This document shows, in pieces, positions 17,114 to 24,077 of a stretch of 64,000 bases of DNA. Numbering within the stretch: the stretch's first letter is position 1; each line of letters opens with the position of its first letter. The DNA lies in contig DASWRM010000033.1 in the NCBI GenBank assembly GCA_036403155.1, positions 22,101-86,100 on the forward strand, read 5' to 3'. The notes under the pieces were generated by a model. That model had not been told where the DNA came from. It saw nothing but the letters and a program-made list of their open reading frames with translations, and did not search any database. The stretch comes from Gaiellales bacterium. Its GTDB lineage: Bacteria; Actinomycetota; Thermoleophilia; Gaiellales; JAICJC01. A program made the position numbers and the translations under genes.

Positions 17114-18550
17114 CTAATCCTCGCCCTGGGCCTTGCTGTACGCCATCGCGCCGTCGAACTCGTGCAGCTTCTCGATGTGCGTGAACCGGTGCGATTCTGC
17201 CAGCCGCGCGAGCAGCGTGAGAAGATCCCCGTCGGACAGCTCCCCGGAGCCGTCGCGCACGAGGAACCGGCAGCGCCAGGCGTCGACGCAGTCGGTCGGC
17301 GTCCCGGTCGGCGGGTACACGCGCGTGCCCCGGTTGTCGACCAGCCGGAGCTCGACCGGCGAGTCGCCGACGAGCTGCTCCATCGCCGTGCCCAGCTGCT
17401 CGGGCGACCCGTCGAACTCGACGAACACGTCCACGCCCGCGACGCGCCGCACGGCGGGGTGCACGAGCGCGGGCTGCGTCGACACCTGCGGCATCCTCAG
17501 CGGCCGGTACTCCCGCGCCGCCCACGCCGCCGAGGTGCGTCCCAGGTTGCCGATGATCGCGTCGGTGAATGCGGTCGTGGACGCGGCGGCCTCGTCCCCG
17601 ACCACGTCCCGCGTGAGCGTGCCGCCCTCGAGCGTCACGAGCAGCGCGTTCTCGATGGCGGCCGCCTGCTCGAACAGCTGGAGGTGCCGGAGCATCATGA
17701 TCGTGGCTCCGATCATCGCCGTCGGGTTGATCGTGTTCTTGCCCGCGTACTTCGGCGCCGAGCCGTGAACGGCCTCGAAGATCGCAACGTCCGAGCCGAG
17801 ATTCGCCGACGGCGCGAATCCCAGCCCGCCGACCAGCGCGGAGGTGAGGTCGCTCAGGATGTCGCCGTTCATGTTGGTGGTCACGATCACGTCGAACTGC
17901 TCCGGGCGCTTCACCAGCTGGTGCGCGCAGTTGTCGACGATCACGTGCCACGACTCGATCTCCGGGTACTCCGGCGCGATCTCCTCGAACGTCCGCTTCA
18001 GCAGGCCCTCCGTCAGCTTCATGATGTTCGACTTGGTCGCGCACGCGACGCTGCGGCGCCCCTCCGCGCGGGCGAACTCGAACGCGAGTCGGACGATCTT
18101 CTCGCAGCCCTTCCGGGAGATCACCTTGAGGCACTGCGCCACGCCGGGGGTCTGCATGTGCTCGATCCCCGCATAGAGGTCCTCGACGTTCTCGCGGACG
18201 ACGACGAGGTCGATGCCACGCCCCGAGTACGGCGTCGTCACCCCGGGGAACTCGCGCGCCGGGCGGATGTTCGCGTAGGTCTCGAACAGCTTGCGGAGCG
18301 TCACGTTCGCGCTCTTCTCGCCGAAGCCCACAGGCGTCTCCAGCGGGCCTTTCAGCACGACCCGCGTGCGCGCGATCGAGTCGATCGTCTCCTGCGGGAC
18401 GCCCGACGGAAGGCCCTGCTTGAACACCTCGGCGCCCGCCTGCCGCACCTCCCACTCGATCGGCGCACCGCTCGCGCCGACCAGGCGGCGAGCCGCCTCG
18501 ACCACCTCCGGGCCGATGCCGTCGCCCGGGATCACGGTCACCAGTGTCAT
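17114..18550 (-). CDS. icd: Isocitrate dehydrogenase, Thermus-type with C-terminal extension
   Basis: The protein is 478 residues from ATG 18550. It is a beta-decarboxylating dehydrogenase: VIPGDGIGPEVVEAA, the substrate-Ser region KSANVTLRKLFETYANIRPAR, VVRENVEDLYAGIEH, DNCAHQLVKRPEQFDVIVTTNMNGDILSD, and the cofactor loop HGSAPKYAGKN. In E. coli ICDH the Lys-Tyr of PKYAG contacts the 2'-phosphate, so NADP+ is predicted. The last ~140 residues (from about VAGVDVFVEFDG) form the extra domain known from Thermus isocitrate dehydrogenase and are absent from 3-isopropylmalate dehydrogenase. It is a TCA-cycle enzyme producing 2-oxoglutarate. The CBS gene follows at 4 bp. Confidence 0.9.
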   Translation of the reverse strand: MTLVTVIPGDGIGPEVVEAARRLVGASGAPIEWEVRQAGAEVFKQGLPSGVPQETIDSIARTRVVLKGPLETPVGFGEKSANVTLRKLFETYANIRPAREFPGVTTPYSGRGIDLVVVRENVEDLYAGIEHMQTPGVAQCLKVISRKGCEKIVRLAFEFARAEGRRSVACATKSNIMKLTEGLLKRTFEEIAPEYPEIESWHVIVDNCAHQLVKRPEQFDVIVTTNMNGDILSDLTSALVGGLGFAPSANLGSDVAIFEAVHGSAPKYAGKNTINPTAMIGATIMMLRHLQLFEQAAAIENALLVTLEGGTLTRDVVGDEAAASTTAFTDAIIGNLGRTSAAWAAREYRPLRMPQVSTQPALVHPAVRRVAGVDVFVEFDGSPEQLGTAMEQLVGDSPVELRLVDNRGTRVYPPTGTPTDCVDAWRCRFLVRDGSGELSDGDLLTLLARLAESHRFTHIEKLHEFDGAMAYSKAQGED

Positions 18551-18560
18551 GGCTCGCAGC

Positions 18561-18863
18561 CTATCGGAAGGCCTGCGCGCCACGCGGCGGGGGCCCCGCG
18601 CCCTGCGGCGGCCTGCGTCCGGCCAGGCGGTACGCCCACGCCAGCGCCTCGGCCACGGCGCGGTAGAGCTCGGGTGGGATCTCCTGGTCGAGCTCAAGGG
18701 TGGCCAGCGCCTCCATCAGCACCGGATCCTCGCGCAGCGGCACGCCCGCCTCGCGCGCGGCCTCGACGATCTTCCCGGCGACCAGACCGCCCCCGGCCGC
18801 AACGACGCGGGGAGCGTCGCGTCCGTCGTACCGGAGCGCCGCCGCGCGCCTACGCCTGGACAT
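18561..18863 (-). CDS. FlhB C-terminal-domain-like small protein
   Basis: The protein is 100 residues, corresponding to the cytoplasmic tail of FlhB/YscU export-gate proteins: an ALRYDGRDAPRVVAAGGG strand, then GKIVEAAREAGVPLREDPVLMEALATLELDQEIPPELYRAVAEALAWAY. It has no membrane part and lacks the autocleaving NPTH motif. Free-standing FlhB-tail proteins of this kind are found next to fliK in several phyla. Its start overlaps the end of the fliK-like gene by 14 bp, so the two are translated together. A helper in flagellar export is likely but not shown. Confidence 0.75.
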   Translation of the reverse strand: MSRRRRAAALRYDGRDAPRVVAAGGGLVAGKIVEAAREAGVPLREDPVLMEALATLELDQEIPPELYRAVAEALAWAYRLAGRRPPQGAGPPPRGAQAFR

Positions 18864-19551
18864 CGACCCGCCCCACGGGCGGCGCCGGCGGCGCGACGCC
18901 GGCCGGGCGCGCCGTCACGGACACCACGGCCTGCCGGCCCGTGGCTGACGCCAGCCGCTCGGTCAGCTCCCCGAGACCCGCCTCCGCAAGCGCCGCGGCG
19001 TTGCCCGGTGTGGCGACGACGCCGGCCCGAACGCCTCCGCGCGCCAGCGCGATGCGCACCTCTATCGGGCCCAGCGTGGGCGAGTGCAGCACGAAGGCGG
19101 CGACGCCCGTGGCGCCGTCCTGTCCGCTCTCCGGGCCTCCGTCGACGTCGACGGCCGCAGCCCCGCCATCCGGCAGCCACATCGGCTGCCGCTCCGACAT
19201 CGCCAGCGCGGCGCGCAGCAGCTCGCCGTCGCCGCTCACCGCGAGCCCACCCGCGGCCTGTGCAAGCGCGTGGGCGTCCGCGTCATCGGCACCCGCTTCG
19301 GCGCGGATGCGCACGGTCAGCTCGCCGGGCTCGATGCGCACGACCTTCAGGTGCAGCGTCTGGCCGGCCTGAACGCCGTGCGGCAGGCGGGCCGACACGA
19401 CCGCGCCCGCCAGGGCGATGGTGCCGCGGCCGGCCGCGCCGGTTGCGATCACCCGCGCGACCAGTTCGGAGCCCGGCTCGAGCGGCAGTCCGCGCGCGAG
19501 CTGGGGCAGCTCACCCGAGAGCCGGGCAAGGCTCACCGCGCCGAGCTGCAT
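18850..19551 (-). CDS. FliK-like flagellar hook-length control family protein
   Basis: The protein is 233 residues. The N-terminal part (LVARVIATGAAGRGTIALAGAVVSARLP, LHLKVVRIEPGELTVRIR) resembles the beta-rich region that precedes the FliK C-terminal domain. The C-terminal ~100 residues (QDGATGVAAFVLHSPTLGPIEVRIAL, VVATPGNAAALAEAGLGELTERLAS) match the Flg_hook/FliK C-terminal fold. FliK measures hook length and switches export specificity through FlhB, and an FlhB-tail gene follows immediately. The protein is shorter than classical FliK, which has a long disordered N-terminus. Confidence 0.7.
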   Translation of the reverse strand: MQLGAVSLARLSGELPQLARGLPLEPGSELVARVIATGAAGRGTIALAGAVVSARLPHGVQAGQTLHLKVVRIEPGELTVRIRAEAGADDADAHALAQAAGGLAVSGDGELLRAALAMSERQPMWLPDGGAAAVDVDGGPESGQDGATGVAAFVLHSPTLGPIEVRIALARGGVRAGVVATPGNAAALAEAGLGELTERLASATGRQAVVSVTARPAGVAPPAPPVGRVDVQA

Positions 19552-19646
19552 GGCTCCCCAGGTCTCAACTTGCCCCCTCCGCAGACGACTACGAGATCGA
19601 CGACCACCGTCGTCCCCGTTATCGACAGATCGGATGGTCCATCCAG

Positions 19647-20378
19647 ATGGAACGCGGCCTCTACATCGCTGCGAGCGGCATGCTCGCCGAGCAGGTGCGC
19701 CAGGATCAGATTGCCAACGATCTCGCGAACGCCTCGACCCCCGGCTACAAGCCCGACCGTGCGGCGCAGGGCGCGTTCAACGAGATGCTGCTCCACAACT
19801 CCTCGAACGGCGCCTCGATCGGGTCGCTCGCGCTGGACACCGGCGTCGTCGAGCTCCGCACCGACCTCGGCCAGGGGCCGCTCAGCCAGACCGGCAACCC
19901 GCTCGACCTGGCACTGTCCGGTGACGGCTTCTTCGCGGTCGAGACCCCGCAGGGCGTCCGCTACACCCGGGACGGCCAGTTCACGACCGATGCGAAGGGC
20001 GAGCTGACCACGGTGACAGGGTTCACGGTGCTCGGCATGGACGGAAAGCCGATCGCCGTCGGCGATCCCAGCGCCGTGAGCGTGGCCCCGGACGGCTCCG
20101 TGACATCGGGCGGCGCGAGCGCCGGACGCATCGCCGTCGTCGCGCTCACCGGCGCTGTCAAGCAGGGCGACACGCTGTTCTCCGGCACACCGGGCGCGAG
20201 GCCCCGGGGAACGCAGGTCGAGCAGGGGTACATCGAGGGGTCGGGCGTCGAGCCGGCGCGCGCGATGGTCGACATGATCGTGTCGCTGCGCGCCTACGAG
20301 GCCTCCCAGCGCGTGCTCCACGCGATCGACGACACGCTCGGCGAGGCGACCAGCCGGGTTGGCTCGGCGAACAGCTAA
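19647..20378 (+). CDS. Flagellar basal-body rod protein, FlgF/FlgG family
   Basis: The protein is 243 residues from ATG 19647. The N-terminal rod signature is MERGLYIAASGMLAEQVRQDQIANDLANASTPGYK, given here as spanning residues 1-35. The middle has GNPLDLALSGDGFFAVETPQGVRYTRDGQF, and the C-terminal helix SGVEPARAMVDMIVSLRAYEASQRVLHAIDDTL is typical. Length and the FFAVETPQG segment fit FlgF, the proximal rod, slightly better than FlgG. It is exported through the flagellar gate and assembles in the periplasm or cell wall. It diverges from the fliK-like gene and precedes a cut-off second rod gene. Confidence 0.85.
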   Translation: MERGLYIAASGMLAEQVRQDQIANDLANASTPGYKPDRAAQGAFNEMLLHNSSNGASIGSLALDTGVVELRTDLGQGPLSQTGNPLDLALSGDGFFAVETPQGVRYTRDGQFTTDAKGELTTVTGFTVLGMDGKPIAVGDPSAVSVAPDGSVTSGGASAGRIAVVALTGAVKQGDTLFSGTPGARPRGTQVEQGYIEGSGVEPARAMVDMIVSLRAYEASQRVLHAIDDTLGEATSRVGSANS

Positions 20379-20517
20379 AGACGGCGCCCGTGCGGACGAT
20401 TACGGGCCAAACGACCATTCGGGGAGCCAGGCTGGACTGCAGCGCGCAGAAGCCGGCGGGACACGCAGACGTCGTCTCCCGCACCCCCGCTCCCAGCAGG
20501 GAAGGAACGCAGACGCG

Positions 20518-20607
20518 ATGCTGAACGGCCTCTATTCGGCGGCGGCAGGGTTGATCGCCCAGCAGACGCGCATGGATGCGCTGGCGAACGACATCTCCAG
20601 GTTGTAG
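20518..20607 (+). pseudogene. Truncated flagellar rod gene (flgG-like), first ~27 codons only
   Basis: ATG 20518 has a GGAAGGA ribosome site. The first 27 residues read MLNGLYSAAAGLIAQQTRMD then ALANDIS, the exact opening of FlgF/FlgG rod proteins, where a family member would go on with N-V-(N/S)-T-T-G-Y-K. Instead the frame meets a stop three codons later (…SRL, TAG). The rest of the gene, more than 200 codons, is missing. From about 20596 onward the DNA is the antisense of a glycosyltransferase gene. It was therefore cut by a rearrangement, or two contigs were wrongly joined here. Confidence 0.8.
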
Positions 20608-21761
20608 CGGTTGAACGGGCTTGGGCTCTCGCGCGCCTCGATCTCGAGCAGCTCGATGTTCCGGCGCGACTTGTCCTTCGCGGTGATCCGGCTGCGCAGG
20701 TACCCATAGTGCCGCATGCGCACGGTGCTGGTCTCGAACCGCTCCGGCAGGTACGTCGGCATGGTGTGCGTCTTCTGCTCGTGGATGCGGCCCTCGAAGC
20801 GGTACTGTGGCCGGCGGCGCCAGAGTCGCAGCGCGTGGTGCGTCACCGCCGAGCCGGACTCGTCCCCGCCCGTGTAGTTCGTCTCGACCAGGTAGAACGC
20901 CTCGCGCCAGGTCTTCGTCAGCAGCTCCCGCAGCCTGGGGGCGTCCTCCGGCATCAGGTGCTCGTCCGCGTCCAGGTACATGACCCAGTCGCATGTGGCG
21001 TGGTCGATCGAGACGTTGCGCGCGTCGGCGAACGAGCCGTTCCACGGGAAGTGCACGACCCGTGCGCCGAACCGCTCCGCGATCGCGACGGTGTCGTCCG
21101 TGGAGCCCGTGTCGACGACGATCATCTCGTCGACGACGTCCTTCACCGCCTCGAGGCAGCCGGGCAGCATCTCCTGCTCGTCCTTGACGATCATGACCAG
21201 CGACAGCGTCAGGCCCGGCTCGGGCTTCGCCCGCGCAGCGATTGCCCGCGCGCGCTTGCCCAGCACGCGCAGAGCCGCCGCCACGATGCCGCGAGGCGGC
21301 GGCGCCGCGCCGCGTCCCCGGCATGCCGCCAGGTTCGCGTGCACGTGGTCGAGGTCGCCGTCGAGCCGCATCGCAGCGCGAAACAGCGCCTCGGCGCCGG
21401 CGCTCTCGGTCAGCTCGTAGAGCAGCACGCCGGTCAGGTTGAGGAGCACCGGCTCGCTCGGCTCGCGCTCCAAATCGTCCAGCAGGCAGCGTGCCGTCGT
21501 CGCGAACACCGGCGGCCAGAGCTGCTGCTGCAGCGGACGGTAGGCGAGCGTCGCCTCCGCGATCCGGCGGCGTGCCTGGTACGCCCGCTGCCGGTCCTGC
21601 CAGCCGCCGAGCTCGCCGAAGAGCGCCGCCAGCGCGGCCAGGTCGCCGCACTCGATCGCCGTGGCCGCCCGGCGCGCCACCTCGTCGACGCGCGCGCGCC
21701 AGCCGGCGGCTGCGGTCGCGGCGTCGCCGGGAGTGGGCGGTGCAGGGACGGACGGCTGCAT
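20532..21761 (-). CDS. Family 2 glycosyltransferase with helical N-terminus, C-terminally truncated
   Basis: The protein is about 409 residues from ATG 21761. The N-terminal ~190 residues are alpha-helical and tetratricopeptide-like (LLYELTESAGAEALFRAAMRLDGDLDHVHANL). The GT-A domain follows: LSLVMIVKDEQEMLPGCLEAV, EMIVVDTGSTDDTVAIAERFGARVV, DADEHLMP. Such proteins normally continue after the segment NPFNRYNL with further TPR repeats. Here the reading runs on after FNRYNLEM into about 18 residues that are only the antisense of the flgG fragment and then stops, so the native C-terminus is lost. In motile bacteria these enzymes often glycosylate flagellin or surface glycans. Whether the remaining protein works is doubtful. 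Confidence 0.75.
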   Translation of the reverse strand: MQPSVPAPPTPGDAATAAAGWRARVDEVARRAATAIECGDLAALAALFGELGGWQDRQRAYQARRRIAEATLAYRPLQQQLWPPVFATTARCLLDDLEREPSEPVLLNLTGVLLYELTESAGAEALFRAAMRLDGDLDHVHANLAACRGRGAAPPPRGIVAAALRVLGKRARAIAARAKPEPGLTLSLVMIVKDEQEMLPGCLEAVKDVVDEMIVVDTGSTDDTVAIAERFGARVVHFPWNGSFADARNVSIDHATCDWVMYLDADEHLMPEDAPRLRELLTKTWREAFYLVETNYTGGDESGSAVTHHALRLWRRRPQYRFEGRIHEQKTHTMPTYLPERFETSTVRMRHYGYLRSRITAKDKSRRNIELLEIEARESPSPFNRYNLEMSFASASMRVCWAINPAAAE

Positions 21762-21887
21762 CGGAGGGGTGATCGGCCGCGTTAAGGGCGAGTTGAGCCG
21801 GTGGGCCGCCGCCGGGTCGATGGCTACTATGACCGGTGTTGTGGTGCGCCGATCCGCCCCGAATGACATCCGCTTCAGTCTTCCGGC

Positions 21888-21912
21888 GGTAGTGACCGAT
21901 AGATCGGCTACC
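21888..21912. promoter_or_regulatory. Imperfect palindrome upstream of the E1-alpha gene
   Basis: GGTAG and CTACC bracket CCGAT-AG-ATCGG, giving a 10-bp two-part inverted repeat with a 3-nt bulge, 41 bp before the pdhA-like start. A similar CGACAGATCGG word occurs just before the flgF-like gene (19623-19633). It may be an operator or a 5'-UTR hairpin. Confidence 0.35.
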
Positions 21913-21953
21913 ACCCTGCCCGCGCCCCCGAATCACGGAACGCCTCTGACCCC

Positions 21954-22991
21954 ATGAGCACCCCTGCACGGAACATCTCCGCGGTCCCCGAGCCCGAGCC
22001 TGCTCCGCGCGTCTCCGACGAGGAGGCGCTCGACCTCTATTACTGGATGGTGCTGACGCGCTCCACCGAGGAGCGCGCGCTCAACCTCTACCGGCAGGGC
22101 AAGCTGCCGGGCAGCTACTACACCGGCCGTGGCCAGGAGGCGATCTCGGTCGGCATGGCCACGCCGCTGCGCAAGGGGCCTGACGGCGACTGGCTGTCAC
22201 CCTGGATCCGCGACCTTGGCTCCTATCTCGTGCACGGCGTGCCGGTGTGGCGGATGTTCGCCCAGTTCATGGGCAAGGCCGGCTCCACCACCCGCGGGAA
22301 GGACGGCAACCTGCACATCGGCGGGCACGAGTGGAACATCCCCTGCCAGGTGTCGCACATGGCCGACATGATCCCGCTCACCGTCGGCGCTGCGCTCGCG
22401 TACAAGCAGCGCGGGGAGGACCGCGTTGCGGTCACGTCGTTCGGCGACGGCGCCACGTCGCGCGGCGACTTCCACGAGGGCCTGAACATCGCGGCGGTGC
22501 TCGAGGTTCCGGCCATCTTCGTCGCCGAGAACAACCGCTGGGCCTACACGACCCCGATCAGCAAGCAGACGAAGGTCACCGACCTCTACAAGAAGGCGCT
22601 CGGGTACGGCATCCCGGCGGTCGAGGTCGACGGCAACGACGTGCTGGCGGTGTACTCGGCGATGACCGAGGCCGTCGCGCAGTGCCGAGCCGGCCGCGGG
22701 CCGCGCTTCATCGAGTGCAAGACCTACCGGATGGCCGGCCACGCCGCCCACGACAAGTACGAGAGCTACATGCCGATGGAGCTGCTGGCCGAGTGGTCCG
22801 ACAAGGATCCGCTGAAGCGGCTCGAACAGGCGCTGCGCGACGACCGCACGATCCCCGACGACCGCCTCGACCGCATCCGCACCAGGGTGAAGGACGAGGT
22901 GCATGAGGCCGTCCAGCGCGCGGATGCCGACGGCTACGCGGACCCGTCCGAGGCGCATCTCGGCGTCTTCGCGGAGGCCGGCGATGCCTGA
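21954..22991 (+). CDS. pdhA: 2-oxoacid (pyruvate-type) dehydrogenase E1 component, alpha subunit
   Basis: The protein is 345 residues. The thiamine-diphosphate/Mg motif starts at SFGDGATSRGDFHEGLN and ends at AENNRWAY. TRGKDGNLHIG and the phosphorylation-loop-like TYRMAGHAAHDKYESY are also present. With the overlapping beta subunit it decarboxylates a 2-oxoacid and reductively acylates the lipoyl E2. Pyruvate, branched-chain and acetoin enzymes share these motifs, so substrate choice is uncertain. The stop overlaps the beta start by 8 bp. No E2 or E3 gene follows in the window. Confidence 0.88.
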   Translation: MSTPARNISAVPEPEPAPRVSDEEALDLYYWMVLTRSTEERALNLYRQGKLPGSYYTGRGQEAISVGMATPLRKGPDGDWLSPWIRDLGSYLVHGVPVWRMFAQFMGKAGSTTRGKDGNLHIGGHEWNIPCQVSHMADMIPLTVGAALAYKQRGEDRVAVTSFGDGATSRGDFHEGLNIAAVLEVPAIFVAENNRWAYTTPISKQTKVTDLYKKALGYGIPAVEVDGNDVLAVYSAMTEAVAQCRAGRGPRFIECKTYRMAGHAAHDKYESYMPMELLAEWSDKDPLKRLEQALRDDRTIPDDRLDRIRTRVKDEVHEAVQRADADGYADPSEAHLGVFAEAGDA

Positions 22992-23967
22992 GCTGACCTA
23001 CCTGGAGGCGATCCGGGCGGCGCTCCACGACGAGATGGAGGTGGACGACCGCGTCTTCGTCATGGGAGAGGACGTCGGACGGCAGGGCGGTGCGTTCGGC
23101 GCCACCAAGGAGCTGCAGCAGCGGTTCGGCGAGCTGCGCTCGATCGACACCCCGGTGGCCGAGTCCGGCATCGTGGGCGTGGCCGTCGGCGCGGCCATGG
23201 CCGGCCAGCGGCCGGTGGCCGAGATGCAGTTCGCCGACTTCGTCTCGTGCGCGTTCGACCAGCTGATCACCTGCGCCGCCAAGATGCACTACCGGATCGG
23301 CTGGGCCGTGCCCATGGTGGTGCGCTGTCCCAACGGCGGCGGAGTCGGCGGCGGGCCCTACCACTCCGAGAACGTCGAGGCGTGGTTCCACCATCACGCC
23401 GGCCTCAAGATCGTCTGCCCGGCGACGGCGGTGGACGCCTACGGCCTGCTTCGCTCGGCCATTCGCGACCCCAACCCGGTGGTGTTCTGCGAGCACAAGT
23501 TCCTCTACCGGCGCGTCAAGCAGGACGTGACGACGGGGCCGCGCGACGGGCACATCGTCCCGCTGGGCAGGGCCGCGGTCATCCGCGAGGGCACCGACCT
23601 GTCGATCATCACGTATGCCTCGACGGTGCAGCTGTCGCTCGCGGTCGCCGACTCGATGGCGGCGCAGGGCGTCTCGGTGGAGGTCGTCGACCTGCGCACG
23701 CTCGTGCCGTTCGACCGCGAGACGGTGCTCGACTCGGTGCGGAAGACCGGCAAGGCGCTGATCGTGCACGAGGACAACCTCACCGGCGGCTTCGGCGGGG
23801 AGGTCGCCGCGGTGATCGCCGAGGACGCGTTCGAGTACCTCGACGCGCCGGTCCGCCGCGTCGCGGCGCTGGACACGCCGATCCCGTTCGCGCCTCCGCT
23901 GGAGCGCGAGTACCTGCCGCTCGAGTCGGACATCCTGGCCGCCGCGGCCGACATCACCGCCTACTGA
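22984..23967 (+). CDS. pdhB: 2-oxoacid (pyruvate-type) dehydrogenase E1 component, beta subunit
   Basis: The protein is 327 residues from ATG 22984, inside the end of the alpha gene. It is a typical transketolase-like beta chain: FVMGEDVGRQGGAFGATKEL, TPVAESGIVGVAVGAAMAG, FADFVSCAFDQLITCAAKMHYR, GGGVGGGPYHSENVEAWF, GLKIVCPATAVDAYGLL, and the C-terminal DLRTLVPFDRETVLDSVRKTGK and HEDNLTGGFGGEVAA. It forms the alpha2beta2 E1 with the preceding gene. The HSENVEAWF segment replaces the commoner HSQS-EAWF, and the protein otherwise looks intact. Confidence 0.9.
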   Translation: MPELTYLEAIRAALHDEMEVDDRVFVMGEDVGRQGGAFGATKELQQRFGELRSIDTPVAESGIVGVAVGAAMAGQRPVAEMQFADFVSCAFDQLITCAAKMHYRIGWAVPMVVRCPNGGGVGGGPYHSENVEAWFHHHAGLKIVCPATAVDAYGLLRSAIRDPNPVVFCEHKFLYRRVKQDVTTGPRDGHIVPLGRAAVIREGTDLSIITYASTVQLSLAVADSMAAQGVSVEVVDLRTLVPFDRETVLDSVRKTGKALIVHEDNLTGGFGGEVAAVIAEDAFEYLDAPVRRVAALDTPIPFAPPLEREYLPLESDILAAAADITAY

Positions 23968-23979
23968 CGCGCCGCTCCA

Positions 23980-24009
23980 CCGAGAGACTCCCCCGAAAGG
24001 GGCGCTCGG
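23980..24009 (+). terminator. Hairpin with GAAA loop after E1-beta gene
   Basis: CCGAG and CTCGG bracket CCCC-C-GAAA-GGGG, 12 bp after the E1-beta stop. The stem is strong with a GNRA loop; no T-run follows. It probably ends the E1 operon ahead of the promoter of the next gene. Confidence 0.5.
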
Positions 24010-24027
24010 CGGCGGGGGTGGCATTCC

Positions 24028-24033
24028 TATAAT
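24028..24033 (+). promoter_or_regulatory. Consensus -10 element (TATAAT)
   Basis: A perfect TATAAT 45 bp before the diguanylate cyclase start, striking in such GC-rich DNA. No good -35 hexamer is seen 16-18 bp upstream, where the E1 terminator hairpin lies. Confidence 0.4.
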
Positions 24034-24077
24034 CGGGGAAGCAGGGGTCTGGTCCGGGAGCGAGGTCATCCGAGCGC

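Noticed and set aside
19560..19646. Sigma-28 flagellar promoter before the rod or fliK-like genes
   Set aside because: A TCGATAA word is present on the minus strand but no TAAA at the needed distance.
20379..20517. c-di-GMP (GEMM) riboswitch between the two rod genes
   Set aside because: Some GGCCAAAC and GGGAC words occur, but the conserved GGCAAACC and GGGACGCAAAGCC core is missing.
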